Origin: Planctomycetota bacterium
GTDB taxonomy: Bacteria > Planctomycetota > Planctomycetia > Gemmatales > Gemmataceae
DNA length: 64,000 bases
Assembly: GCA_016191165.1 (NCBI GenBank)
Contig: JACPPF010000023.1
Coordinates: forward strand, 1-64,000
Direction of reading: 5' to 3'
Shown here: positions 8,220-17,173 of the stretch, in pieces
Numbering within the stretch: the stretch's first letter is position 1
How the letters are laid out: each line of letters begins with the position of its first letter
Program-made: the position numbers and the translations under genes
Notes under the pieces: generated by a model
The model's input: only the letters and a program-made list of their open reading frames with translations
Told to the model about the DNA's origin: nothing
Database searches by the model: none

Positions 8220-9773
8220 TCACCGCTTCTGCTTCTCCTCCCGAATAACCAGCCGCTGCCCCGCCTTCACATCCTCGCGCACCACACGCGTCTTGCTTCC
8301 CGAGAACACAACCTCCACACGAAACGGCCCGGTTGCCTTCCCCAGGCCAACGTGCGCCTCCAGGGGTGATGAACGGCAATAGCCGGCGCCGGAGTGGATT
8401 TGGCGATAGCCGATGAGCTTGTCCTTGGCGTAGACGCGAACCTTGGCGCCGATGCCGTCGGGGTTGCTTTTGGCGCCAACCGCTTTCACGCGTAGCCAGT
8501 TTTTGTCGTTGGTGTTGTTGCGGTAGAGGACGACGTTGGAGTAGAAGTTGATGAGGAGCAGGTCGAGATCGCCATCGTTGTCGAAGTCCACGGCCGGGAC
8601 GCAGACACAGTTGGCTTCGTGCTTGATGCCCCATTTTTTGGCGTCGTCGTTCCAGTTAATACCGTCGCGGCGGGTCCAGAGCGGATTGCCGCCCTTGGTC
8701 GTCGCCCATTTGTTGCCGGACTGGGCATCGACGCCGACGTAGATGTCGATCAGGCCGTCATGGTCGAGATCCTCGCAGATGATGTCATGCCCGAGCGTTT
8801 TGGACATTAGGGTAGGAGAATTCACCCATGCGAACTTTCCCGTACCATCGCCGGCATAGAGCGCGTTGGGCTCGACGGTGTGCTTCATCTTGAGCAGCTG
8901 GGCCTCGGTGTAGTTGGCGCCGGAAAGCCAGGAATCGGTGCTCACGTAAAGGTCGAGCCGGCCTTTGTTGAAGATGTCAGCGAAGACGCCGCCGACGGCC
9001 GACGCCTTGCGGCCCAGGTTCGCGCCGAGGGTGATGTCCCTGAATTTGCCGCCCCCGAGGTTTTTGAAGAGTGCGCTTTGTTGCGATTGATAGCAGGTGA
9101 CGAAAAGATCGTCGAGGCCGTCGCCGTCGACGTCACCGAAACAGCAGCCCAGGCAATGTCGGCCCTTGAGGTCGATGCCGGAACCGGCGGTGATGTCGGT
9201 GAAGGTTCCGTTTTTGTTGTTTTTGAAAAGGAAGTTCTGCCCGGTGGGGCTGGTGACGAAGAGATCGACCCAGCCATCGCCATCGACGTCGCACCAGGCG
9301 CACGATCGAGCGGGCGTCTTGAGCAACACGCCGGCTTTCTCGCTGATGTCGATGAACGTGCCGTCGCCTTTGCCCTTGAAAAGTCGGCTCGCGCCTTTGC
9401 GCAGCGAGGTCATGTAGATGTCGAGCTTGCCATCGCGATCGAAATCCGCGACCGCGACACCGGTGCCATCGCCGGCGAAACTCTCCAGACCGGAGTTCGG
9501 CGTCACGTCCTTGAACTTGAGCTTGCCGAGGTTCTTGAAGTAACGAACATGGGGCTTGCCGAAGGTGGGAATGATGATGTCGGGCAGGCCATCGCCATCG
9601 AAGTCCTCGACGGCGACCGCGTGAGGGTTGGTCCCGCCGACGCTGGTGTTTTTGGCGATGAATAGGCCGGACGCCGCAGTGACGTCGGTGAAGCGGGGGG
9701 TGGGTTGCGTGAAGGCAAGTGGCGAGAACACGCTCAGAACAAGAATCACGATCAAGACCTTGGGAAACCTCAT
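8220..9773 (-). CDS. Secreted FG-GAP/VCBS repeat protein with C-terminal ASPIC/UnbV domain (CRTAC1-like)
   Basis: A 517-residue protein with a Sec signal peptide (MRFPKVLIVILVLSVFSPLA). It then has a row of beta-propeller blades carrying calcium-binding DxDxDG motifs: DFDGDGLPDI, DFDRDGKLDI, DVDGDGWVDL, DVDGDGLDDL, DLDHDGLIDI and DFDNDGDLDL. The last 110 residues (from GIGAKVRVYAKDKL to HVGLGKATGPF) match the ASPIC/UnbV domain. It is probably an extracytoplasmic calcium-dependent adhesion or scaffold protein. AAGGAA lies seven bases before the start at 9773; the long frame to 10433 is spurious. It is divergent from the next gene, which starts at 9883. Confidence 0.9.
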   Translation of the reverse strand: MRFPKVLIVILVLSVFSPLAFTQPTPRFTDVTAASGLFIAKNTSVGGTNPHAVAVEDFDGDGLPDIIIPTFGKPHVRYFKNLGKLKFKDVTPNSGLESFAGDGTGVAVADFDRDGKLDIYMTSLRKGASRLFKGKGDGTFIDISEKAGVLLKTPARSCAWCDVDGDGWVDLFVTSPTGQNFLFKNNKNGTFTDITAGSGIDLKGRHCLGCCFGDVDGDGLDDLFVTCYQSQQSALFKNLGGGKFRDITLGANLGRKASAVGGVFADIFNKGRLDLYVSTDSWLSGANYTEAQLLKMKHTVEPNALYAGDGTGKFAWVNSPTLMSKTLGHDIICEDLDHDGLIDIYVGVDAQSGNKWATTKGGNPLWTRRDGINWNDDAKKWGIKHEANCVCVPAVDFDNDGDLDLLLINFYSNVVLYRNNTNDKNWLRVKAVGAKSNPDGIGAKVRVYAKDKLIGYRQIHSGAGYCRSSPLEAHVGLGKATGPFRVEVVFSGSKTRVVREDVKAGQRLVIREEKQKR

Positions 9774-9882
9774 CGCTGGATTCCTTCGAATAGGCTTTTT
9801 TCGTTGATTGAAACATGGAGCCAAGCTATCATCCACACGGCGATCTTTCAACCACGAGCCCGACCTACGAGAGGGTTTTCCC

Positions 9883-10377
9883 ATGCCTGGCAAGTATTCA
9901 CCTGTTTTCGTGATTGTATGCCTTGGCATTTTGGTTGACATTGTGCTCGTGAACGCTCTTGTTGGGCAAGAGAAACAAAAACTCGACAAGCGGGACCGGA
10001 TGGCAAAAGATGCGGCCGAGGAGTTCATCAAAGCGATTTGGAAGCAGGATCTGAGCGCAACCATGAAGACAGTGGACGTACCGTTTTTCTGGGACGGAGT
10101 CGAGAACATCAAAGATCGCGACGCCCTCGCAGCCAGGCTGAAAACCATGCTCAGGCGTGACCGCAGCAAGATTCCGTTCAAGACAAAAGCCGTTTTCACC
10201 TTTGGCAAGCTTCCAGAGAACTCGGTAAGCAAACGGGACCTGGCGTTGTTGAAAGCGATCCTGGACAAATCCGACCGACTCGTTCTCATCGAATTCATGC
10301 CACCGGGACGCGACGGCATCATGATTGCGGTCCGATTTCGTGGAGAAAAAGCCAGGGTCGTGGGTTTTCGCGATTGA
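9883..10377 (+). CDS. Hypothetical exported or membrane-anchored protein
   Basis: A 164-residue protein beginning MPGKYSPVFVIVCLGILVDIVLV, an uncleaved signal anchor or signal peptide. A soluble alpha/beta region follows (DAAEEFIKAIWKQDLSATMK, then DGVENIKDRDALAARLKTML). Its layout, with a helix pair and a later beta-rich stretch, resembles NTF2-like or lipocalin-like export proteins, but no family is assigned. The start at 9883 was chosen over 9808 because the hydrophobic segment begins there and AGAGGG lies upstream. Confidence 0.6.
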   Translation: MPGKYSPVFVIVCLGILVDIVLVNALVGQEKQKLDKRDRMAKDAAEEFIKAIWKQDLSATMKTVDVPFFWDGVENIKDRDALAARLKTMLRRDRSKIPFKTKAVFTFGKLPENSVSKRDLALLKAILDKSDRLVLIEFMPPGRDGIMIAVRFRGEKARVVGFRD

Positions 10378-10459
10378 TTTACACCGCAATAAACTCGCAA
10401 CACGTATGTAATGGCCTTTTTTGGGTGGCACATTCCCGAACCTGGAATGAGAGAAGTCG

Positions 10460-10858
10460 ATGGCCGAGTTAGTCCTCCCGCGCGTGCAGGCGATGTTCTT
10501 GTGCGATGATGTCGTCGATTCCGATGACGAGATCGGTGTATTTCACCTGACCGGAGTGCGAACCACGATCGAGGCTGCCTCGTTTCCGTTTCTTCATTCT
10601 CTGTTTGTTTTTTCGCAGATGAGCGGCCATCGGGGCGAGGTGTGGCTTCATGGCGTCATTGAACGATCGGACACTGGGGAAATCATCGACAATACCGAAT
10701 CGCAACGCGTAACCTTTGAACGGCCTACGTTTGTTGTGCCAATCCTGTTCCGTTTCCCAAATTGTGTATTTCCGGCGCCAGGGGTATACTATGTTCAGAT
10801 ATATCACGAACGAAAATTGATCGGTGAACGCCACCTCACTTTTTGGATCGAGGAGTGA
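10460..10858 (+). CDS. Conserved hypothetical protein, DUF6941-like
   Basis: A 132-residue protein of predicted all-beta character (GEVWLHGVIE, GVYYVQIYHERKLIGERHL). The pattern 'CDDVV...IGVFHLTGV...FPFLHSLFVF' and the ending 'FPAPGVYYVQIYHERKLIGE' recall DUF6941, a small family of unknown function; this match is from memory. No signal peptide is present. The next gene starts three bases after its stop, so the two are one transcription unit. Confidence 0.65.
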   Translation: MAELVLPRVQAMFLCDDVVDSDDEIGVFHLTGVRTTIEAASFPFLHSLFVFSQMSGHRGEVWLHGVIERSDTGEIIDNTESQRVTFERPTFVVPILFRFPNCVFPAPGVYYVQIYHERKLIGERHLTFWIEE

Positions 10859-10861
10859 ATC

Positions 10862-11257
10862 ATGCTGGAAACAAAAAAGAAAAGGCAGCAAACGCTTCAA
10901 GTTGTTGACCTGGTTCGCAAGCCAGTCGCCCCCGGCACCAAGCGTCGCGGTCCGCGGCCTTTGCGCGGCTCCGAATGGGGCTTGCCGCCGGTCCTTGTTG
11001 ACATCCTCAACACAGGGCTGCGTCGCCTTCAATCGCTTGACAATCCCGCGCGGTGTGCCATCGAGGCGGAGCATCTGCAAAGCTTGCCAGCCCTTCTGGT
11101 GGATTTCGACCCGGAGGTGTTTGAAAAATATGTCAACGTGGACCGCCTGGCGTTTATCGCGAAGAGTTCGCGCAAGGAGATCGCGGATTTTGAGCCGGCG
11201 TGGGCGAGGCTCGCGGAGATTGTCCAGGCGTGCAAGGACGAACGTGCCGCCGGGTAG
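10862..11257 (+). CDS. Hypothetical protein, partner of the preceding DUF6941-like gene
   Basis: A 131-residue soluble protein with a basic N-terminus (MLETKKKRQQTLQVVDL) and a helical remainder (PALLVDFDPEVFEKYVNVDR, KEIADFEPAWARLAEIVQAC). No domain is recognised. It begins three bases after the preceding stop, and the end of that gene (TCGAGGAG) supplies the ribosome-binding site, so translation is probably coupled. Confidence 0.6.
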   Translation: MLETKKKRQQTLQVVDLVRKPVAPGTKRRGPRPLRGSEWGLPPVLVDILNTGLRRLQSLDNPARCAIEAEHLQSLPALLVDFDPEVFEKYVNVDRLAFIAKSSRKEIADFEPAWARLAEIVQACKDERAAG

Positions 11258-11312
11258 GTAGTGGGCATGAGCACGCTTCTCGCCCGCGCGGGCTGCTCGC
11301 CGGTAACGCATC

Positions 11313-12455
11313 ATGCACGCACCACCCTGGCTTGTGCCGACTGCCGCGTATATTCATGTGCCGTTCTGTGCGCATCATTGTGGCTATTGCGACTTCGCCG
11401 TTGCCGTTGGGCAGGACGAACGCATCGACGCTTACCTTGACGCGCTGGAAATCGAGCTGGCCGGTCTGAATGAGCCGCAGCCGATGGAAACGCTCTTCTT
11501 CGGCGGCGGAACGCCAACCTATCTTCCCCATCGCGCGCTGGAACGATTGCTCAAAATCACCCTGCGCTGGCTGCCGCTTCGTGATGGCCACGAGTTTTCC
11601 GTTGAGGCGAATCCCAGCGGGCTAGACGCCGAGAAGATCGCGCTGCTTGCCGACTTCGGCGTCAATCGCTTGAGCCTCGGCGTGCAATCGTTTGAACCCA
11701 CTCTACTCAGGGTGCTCGAACGCGATCACGAGCCCGACGATGTGCGGCGCGTGCTGGAGTTCATTCGGCCGCGCGTTGGCAACGTTTCGATCGACCTGAT
11801 CTTCGGCGTGCCGGGTCAGACCGCGGGGCAATGGCATAACGATCTTGCCAGGGGCCTGGCGCTGGAACCGAATCATATCGCCAGTTACGGCCTGACCTAC
11901 GAAAAGGGGACCCGGCTCTGGAAGCAGCGCGAGCGCGGCGACGTGCTGGCCCTCGATGAGGACAGCGAACATACCTTTTACCTTCGCGTGATGGAGACGC
12001 TGGAAGGCGCGGGTTTCGAGCACTATGAAATCTCGAACTTCGCGCGGCCCGGCTTTCGCTGCCGACACAATCAGGTCTACTGGGCGAATCACGCCTACCA
12101 CGGGTTCGGCGTCGGCGCGGCGCGGTACGTTCAAGGCGTGCGCGAGTTGAATACGCGCGATGTCCGCACGTATATCCAGCGTCTCAAGTCGGGCCGGGCG
12201 CCGACCTTTCAAAGCGAACGCCTGGAGCCGCGCGAGCGGGCGATGGAGACGATCGCCGTGCAACTGCGTCGGGCGGATGGCGTGAATCGCGAGGAGTTTC
12301 GTACGCAGACCGGATTCACGCTCGAAGAGCTGGTTGGCCCGGCGCTCAGGGAGTTGGAAGAGCAAGGCTTAGTGCGCGACCATGGAACAGGGATAACGCT
12401 AACACGAAAAGGAAAATGCCTGGCGGATGCCGTGGTGATGAAATTGATGCGATAA
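11313..12455 (+). CDS. hemW: Radical SAM heme chaperone HemW-like protein
   Basis: A 380-residue radical SAM enzyme. The iron-sulfur motif C-x3-C-x2-C is present as Cys19, Cys23 and Cys26 in HVPFCAHHCGYCDF. The SAM-binding region includes FFGGGTPTYLP, and the HemW/HemN-type sequences SIDLIFGVPGQT, HYEISNFARPG and RHNQVYWANHAYHGFGVGA are clear. HemW proteins bind heme and are thought to deliver it to target enzymes; they were long annotated as oxygen-independent coproporphyrinogen III oxidase. Length is normal for HemW. The RHNQVYW sequence and the short N-terminus favour HemW over true HemN. No clear ribosome site precedes the ATG. Confidence 0.88.
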   Translation: MHAPPWLVPTAAYIHVPFCAHHCGYCDFAVAVGQDERIDAYLDALEIELAGLNEPQPMETLFFGGGTPTYLPHRALERLLKITLRWLPLRDGHEFSVEANPSGLDAEKIALLADFGVNRLSLGVQSFEPTLLRVLERDHEPDDVRRVLEFIRPRVGNVSIDLIFGVPGQTAGQWHNDLARGLALEPNHIASYGLTYEKGTRLWKQRERGDVLALDEDSEHTFYLRVMETLEGAGFEHYEISNFARPGFRCRHNQVYWANHAYHGFGVGAARYVQGVRELNTRDVRTYIQRLKSGRAPTFQSERLEPRERAMETIAVQLRRADGVNREEFRTQTGFTLEELVGPALRELEEQGLVRDHGTGITLTRKGKCLADAVVMKLMR

Positions 12456-12468
12456 GGCGGCAACCCAA

Positions 12469-12514
12469 CAACGAGGGGCCAGACAAGAATGTCCGGCCCC
12501 TCACGATCTCGTTG
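12469..12514. terminator. Strong hairpin between convergent genes, probably a bidirectional terminator
   Basis: An outer stem CAACGAG/CTCGTTG encloses an inner stem GGGGCC-GACA/TGTC-GGCCCC. It lies midway between the stops of hemW (12455, plus) and the BBP7 gene (12538, minus). No T-run follows on either strand, so intrinsic termination is likely but not certain. Confidence 0.5.
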
Positions 12515-12537
12515 TCGGGAGTGTCCAGCGAAAGGAA

Positions 12538-14070
12538 TCAGTAGGTGTACTGAAGCCCAAAGCTCATGCCTTGTGCCCAGAAGTCGCTTCGGCGGAAGGG
12601 CATTGCGGGGAGACGGAGACCGGCGGGGTTTGCGTTTCCTGTGAAAGGCCTGAAGTTGGAATTCACGTTCAGGTCAATCTGCTCGCCTGGCCGAACGACG
12701 CTGCTCAGGTACAGGAAGTCATAACCGACGAAGACCCGAAGATGGTCGGTCACATCATAACCGATTTTCAGGTTCACCTCGGGCATGACGGCGAATCGGT
12801 TATCCGTGTAGCGGCCGATGTTCGTCTGGGTTGCCAGCAGTGCCCCCTGCTGGATTTCGGTGACACCGCCCGGAAGAACCCGGGTCGTATTGCCGTTGAT
12901 ATCGATCACCTGATAGACGTTGCCCAGAGCGACCTTTGTGGATCCGCCGATGAACCAGCGACGCCAAAGGCGACATTCTCCGGCGAGGCCGATCTGGGCC
13001 CCGTTGAATTCGTTGCGCGTGCGGAAGCTCTCGTTTTCGATGAATTGTGTGCCGGCTAATTTGCCCTGGGTGAAGAGCAAGGATTCGGTGATGTCGATTC
13101 CTTCACTCAAATTCACGTGACGATAACCCGCAACACCATCGAGCCACCAGCCTGGGCCGCAATGCAGTTTGCGGCGGAGATTGGCCTCCACCCCCCACAG
13201 CTGGCTGTAGTTGGTGATGGTCGTCATGCCGGTGATGCCGGGGCCGACGAAAACCTCGGCATTGGGAGTCCCATTTAGGAGGACCTCGTTGTAAGGCCGA
13301 GCGAGAAAGGTGCCCGTTCCTGGGCCGAAGGTGGAGGTGGCAATCTGCCGACCGAGAAAGAAGAAAGTCGAATCGAACCCGAGGTTGCAAAAACGGGAAG
13401 ACCACCAGCCCACACCGAATCGGCCGCCGCCGCGGGTGCGATCTGGGGTATCGTTGTAGAGCACCTGCGTGTCCGGTGAGTTTAATACCCCGATCGGGTT
13501 ATTGGTGCTCGAGGGGCTGCTGGTGACCAGCGGGGGAACCAGCTGGGACCGCTGCCACCACATCAGGTATTCGACGCTGGTCCAGAAGCGGGGGCGGTCG
13601 TCGCAACAGTTGGCGCCGACGCCGCACCAGCTGGCGCAGCAGTCGTTGTAGCAACCGTTTTCAGGCGTCATGCCGAGGTTGCCGAAGACCGGGCTGGGCG
13701 TCGCCTGGGGTGGGGGGGGATTGAAAACGCCGCCGGACTTGGGCAAGGGCTTGGGCGTCTTTTGGTCGCCGCCAATCTCAAGCGTTGGAATTGGCATGGG
13801 TGATTTGTCTTCGCCCGCCTGCGCTCGCACCGTCGGCATCACGACGCCGGCGAAGGGACGAAAGGAGCCTGTCGTCTGCCCATTTTCCAAAGGCAGCGGC
13901 TGCCCGATGCTCACGGGGCGAACATCACTGGACGCGGGAGCCGCGGCGACAGCGCGCGTGACACTGGTGTTTTTCGACGTCGCGGCCCGCCATTGGACTT
14001 CCTGACCGGATGCGCCTTGTGCCAACCAGCCGAGCGTCAACAATGCTCCACTTTTGATCCATGCTTTCAT
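12538..14070 (-). CDS. BBP7-family outer-membrane beta-barrel protein
   Basis: A 510-residue exported protein. A Sec signal peptide (MKAWIKSGALLTLGWLAQGASG) is followed by a Pro-rich linker, a Cys cluster (CYNDCCASWCGVGANCC, about residues 140-156) and a C-terminal barrel of alternating aromatic strands from FWTSVEYLMWW to the terminal strand FGLQYTY, which ends in Tyr as outer-membrane proteins do. The WTSVEYLMWW start of the barrel is typical of planctomycete BBP7 proteins. The start at 14070 has GGAGGGG six bases upstream. The Cys cluster suggests disulfide bonds or metal binding just before the barrel. Confidence 0.85.
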   Translation of the reverse strand: MKAWIKSGALLTLGWLAQGASGQEVQWRAATSKNTSVTRAVAAAPASSDVRPVSIGQPLPLENGQTTGSFRPFAGVVMPTVRAQAGEDKSPMPIPTLEIGGDQKTPKPLPKSGGVFNPPPPQATPSPVFGNLGMTPENGCYNDCCASWCGVGANCCDDRPRFWTSVEYLMWWQRSQLVPPLVTSSPSSTNNPIGVLNSPDTQVLYNDTPDRTRGGGRFGVGWWSSRFCNLGFDSTFFFLGRQIATSTFGPGTGTFLARPYNEVLLNGTPNAEVFVGPGITGMTTITNYSQLWGVEANLRRKLHCGPGWWLDGVAGYRHVNLSEGIDITESLLFTQGKLAGTQFIENESFRTRNEFNGAQIGLAGECRLWRRWFIGGSTKVALGNVYQVIDINGNTTRVLPGGVTEIQQGALLATQTNIGRYTDNRFAVMPEVNLKIGYDVTDHLRVFVGYDFLYLSSVVRPGEQIDLNVNSNFRPFTGNANPAGLRLPAMPFRRSDFWAQGMSFGLQYTY

Positions 14071-14396
14071 CGTCATCCCCTCCGTGGGTGGGAGCCATCC
14101 TCCCCCCCGTGGTGCTCTATTGGAAGCGCGGCGTGGCAGGCGCTTTTCCGCCCCTGAAGCATTGGCGAAAAAGCCCCGGCCTTCGTCAAGATCACGGCCT
14201 GCAATTGGGCGCGTCCGCGCTGACGCTAATCCCGGTCTATCATCGACTGCCCCTTTCCCCGGAACTGATGCGTTCCAGCCCTTCGCACGCCTCGGCCTGG
14301 CGACGCCGCATGTATATTCCGTAGTCGATGCAGAACGCGATTCCCTTCGCCAGTCGGCAACGTTCACGCAGTCGGCAAACTCGTGGATTGAATTGA
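14071..14396. other. Intergenic region upstream of the BBP7 gene
   Basis: It should carry the minus-strand promoter of the BBP7 gene, but no convincing hexamer pair was found. No gene is supported; the open frames here have no ribosome sites or recognisable products. Confidence 0.4.
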
Positions 14397-14432
14397 AATA
14401 AAAAAAGCGGCGGGCCTGGATAGCCCGCCGCT
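14397..14432 (-). terminator. Rho-independent terminator of the large extracellular protein gene
   Basis: AGCGGCGGGC pairs with GCCCGCCGCT around a seven-base loop (14406-14432) and is followed on the minus strand by a T-rich run (14397-14405). It lies 44 bases past the stop codon of the gene at 14476-16902. Confidence 0.85.
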
Positions 14433-14475
14433 CTGGCCTGTCAGGGTGCTTTCTTTGTGTTTACGTCGCGCTGGA

Positions 14476-16902
14476 CTACCGCACCTTGTTGAACGCCAGC
14501 TGGTAAAATTCCGCCGACGCGAGCAAGCGTTGAGCCAGTCCCTCGGTCGTCACCGCGCCGCTGCGGATGGGAGCGGTCCAGGTCTGGACCTCGGCCGGGG
14601 TCGCCGCGCGGCGCAAGGCCAGGCGATAGACGTTGTCGATCTGATTGGCCAGCGCGTCGTCCGACATCAACAGTTCGCGAACAACATCGTTGAGTGGCTG
14701 GTTGCTCATGGACTGAAGCAGGTTCTGCGTGGCAACCGTGCCGGGGATCCGATTGAGAATGTCCCGCGCCAACGCCGTCGCCAGCGCCGTCGGAGTCGGG
14801 TAACGATTGAGGTAGGCGGCCGACGTGAAGAGGTTCTCCTTGATGGTCATCTCACTGGCCCCAGCCTTGAGGGCGGCAACGGTCTGAGCCCGTTCACGAA
14901 CGGTCGGAGGCCGGCGGAAGACGGCCTTGTAAATATTGCCAGCCTGGGCGGCATAATAGGCATTGCTCGTCATCACCTTGGCCACATATGCCCGCTGAGT
15001 CATGCCAGCGTTCAGTTGCTTGACGGCTGCGAGTGTCTGAGCGGCGGAAAGTTGTACCCTGGTCAAGGTCATGTGTGTCGCAACCACGAAGGACATCTGC
15101 GCGCGTAACGTGGGGTCTATGGCCGTTGGTACGGGAATCGCGGTTACCTGAACCTTGCTGATGACCGGTAGCGTACCCCAGGGCAGGACGGTCTTGGGCA
15201 GCGGCGCGCCAGGCGTGTCTCCCTTGATCTCGCCGAAATCGTTGTTGACGCCATCGAAGCCAGCGACGAGGTTGATGTTGCTGAACAGGTCGTTACCCGT
15301 GATTCCGCCCGGGGTGCCGATGGTGTCCTTGCCATCGAGATAACTTGTGGGCTGAGTTTCCGCCAGCGCGTAGGTGCCGGGCCGCAGGTTCGAGAACTTG
15401 TAGGCGCCGGCCGCGTTGGTGTTCATGGTGAGCGAAACCGGGCCCAGGTCGTTAAAACCGGTCAGCGTGACCTTCACGCCAGCGAGCGGCGTCTCGCCAG
15501 GTTCGAACACGCCGTTGTCGTTGGCATCATAATAAACGTGCCCGGCAATGCTGGCGGGTCGGATTTCGCCGAAGTCGTTGTTTTGCGAATTGTCGCCCGC
15601 CTGAAGCGTGATGTCGCGGATTTGGTCCACGGTGGGATCGCCGATGCCGAGGGCGCCGAGCGTGCCGGCGTTGACGACCGTGCCGCCCTTGGTGCCCGCG
15701 TTGTCCTTGCCATCGAGGAACCCCGCCGGCTGCGCTTCGCGGAGCGAGTAGGTTCCGGGGTCGAGGCGCGTGAATTCGTAATAGCCGGCGGCGTCGGTGG
15801 TCGTCGTGCGCGTGCCGCCCGGGCCAAGCAGGGTGAGCAGCGCGCCGGCAATGGGATCCTCGTTCAATTCGCGGATGCCGTTGTTGTTGGCGTCATGCCA
15901 AACATTGCCCGACAGCGTCGTTTCCTTCAACTCGCCGAAGTTGTTGTTGACGAGATCGACGTTGGTCAGGCTGACATTGATGAAGTCCGTGCCGATGGTG
16001 TTGGGGATGACCGTGCCGTTCCTGGATTCCCGGCCATCGAAATAGCTGGGAGGCTGCTGGGTCTGAATGATCTTGTAGTTGCCCGGCGCGAGGCAGGGCG
16101 GCTTGATGTAGTGGTAGATGACGGTGATGGTCGATTGCCCGGTGGAGCGGATGCGAACGTCGACGTTGCCGCCGCCCGCGGCGCTGGAGGTGGCGATGCC
16201 GGACTCGGTGAGGGTGACGGTGCCGGCGCCGATGTAGCTGTTCATCGCGGCGCCGGTCAAGGTGATGGTGTTGAGCCCGGTGGCGGTCTTTTGGCCAAGG
16301 CTGGCGCCGCTGGTGCCGGCGAAGTCGGTGATGCCGTCGAAAATACTGGCCTGGAACGAGCCGGCGTAGCCGCTGATATTCAGAACATTATTTAGGCCCG
16401 GTCCGGTCAGGGTCAGGTTCCCGGCGACCGTGCCGGAAATGTTGGAAGCCGAGATGTTACTGTAGTTTTCAACCTGAATTTCGCTGGTGATCGCTCCGGA
16501 ATGGCGAATTTCGATCGATTGCAATTCTCCCAGCGACGGGTCGAATTTCTCCAGGGCGCCCTGGAGCGTGAAGTTCGTTTGCGTTTCGCTGAAGGTGACC
16601 GTCCTGGTCAGGGTTTCATTGGTTGCCGACAAGGTCGCATCGTGATCGAATTCGTAGAAACCGTTGGCGTCGGTGAACGTCGAGCCGACGACGATATTGT
16701 TGGCATTGCGCAATTCGATCGAACTGTTCGCGATGGGCGTTTCGCCCGGGTCGAACAGGCCGTTGTTGTTCATGTCGTAATAGACGTAGCCGCTGATCGT
16801 ATTGCAGCTTGGCAGCGAGCGGTCTTCAAGCCGCTCCACCTGAAGCCGGCTGCTGAGGTTATGAAACGGGGCCTTGAGATTGCGTTTCGTTGATCGGCTC
16901 AT
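14476..16902 (-). CDS. Large extracellular protein: LEDR-type N-terminus, SdrD B-like repeats, choice-of-anchor E-like insert, DUF4214 end
   Basis: An 808-residue surface or secreted protein. Residues 20-32 read LQVERLEDRSLPS, the N-terminal signature of many Gemmataceae extracellular proteins. SdrD B-like modules follow, each with a D-x-N-x-G/D-x-N-D calcium-type loop (YYDMNNNGLFDPGE, WHDANNNGIRELNE, YYDANDNGVFEPGE). Between the first and second lies about 200 residues resembling a choice-of-anchor E domain (TRTVTFSETQTNFTLQGALE). The last 210 residues contain two DUF4214-like helical units (NIYKAVFRRPPTVRERAQ, NVYRLALRRAATPAEVQTW). ATG at 16902 has GGAG eight bases upstream. A terminator follows the gene. 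Confidence 0.88.
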   Translation of the reverse strand: MSRSTKRNLKAPFHNLSSRLQVERLEDRSLPSCNTISGYVYYDMNNNGLFDPGETPIANSSIELRNANNIVVGSTFTDANGFYEFDHDATLSATNETLTRTVTFSETQTNFTLQGALEKFDPSLGELQSIEIRHSGAITSEIQVENYSNISASNISGTVAGNLTLTGPGLNNVLNISGYAGSFQASIFDGITDFAGTSGASLGQKTATGLNTITLTGAAMNSYIGAGTVTLTESGIATSSAAGGGNVDVRIRSTGQSTITVIYHYIKPPCLAPGNYKIIQTQQPPSYFDGRESRNGTVIPNTIGTDFINVSLTNVDLVNNNFGELKETTLSGNVWHDANNNGIRELNEDPIAGALLTLLGPGGTRTTTTDAAGYYEFTRLDPGTYSLREAQPAGFLDGKDNAGTKGGTVVNAGTLGALGIGDPTVDQIRDITLQAGDNSQNNDFGEIRPASIAGHVYYDANDNGVFEPGETPLAGVKVTLTGFNDLGPVSLTMNTNAAGAYKFSNLRPGTYALAETQPTSYLDGKDTIGTPGGITGNDLFSNINLVAGFDGVNNDFGEIKGDTPGAPLPKTVLPWGTLPVISKVQVTAIPVPTAIDPTLRAQMSFVVATHMTLTRVQLSAAQTLAAVKQLNAGMTQRAYVAKVMTSNAYYAAQAGNIYKAVFRRPPTVRERAQTVAALKAGASEMTIKENLFTSAAYLNRYPTPTALATALARDILNRIPGTVATQNLLQSMSNQPLNDVVRELLMSDDALANQIDNVYRLALRRAATPAEVQTWTAPIRSGAVTTEGLAQRLLASAEFYQLAFNKVR

Positions 16903-17122
16903 GGACAACACTCCATTGTAAGATCCACATGCTCTCGGCTTCGCTGGACCAGGCGTTGGCGCTCGCCGATGCGCGCGCCGCCCTGCAAGCCGGTTTGGAT
17001 AGGCAGACTGCGAGGAACAGCCCGCAATCCTTTCATCGGAATAGCGCGAATGGGGAATTTAACGATGGAAGGGGATTTTCTCTATTTAGCCGGGAAGGTG
17101 GGCAAGATCGTTTGGCCGATTC

Positions 17123-17160
17123 GCTTAGCGCCCGCCAGGCGCCACGCGGGCGCTAAACGG
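17123..17160. repeat. Inverted repeat, TTAGCGCCCG family
   Basis: CTTAGCGCCCGC pairs with GCGGGCGCTAAA around CAGGCGCCAC, just past the serS stop codon. The same element occurs at 53402-53440. The 220 bases upstream, towards the extracellular protein gene, hold nothing recognised. Confidence 0.75.
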
Positions 17161-17173
17161 GGAACCCTACACA

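Noticed and set aside
10378-10433. The upstream extension of the FG-GAP gene to 10433
   Set aside because: The real start at 9773 has a signal peptide and ribosome site; the extension is antisense to the gene at 9883-10377.
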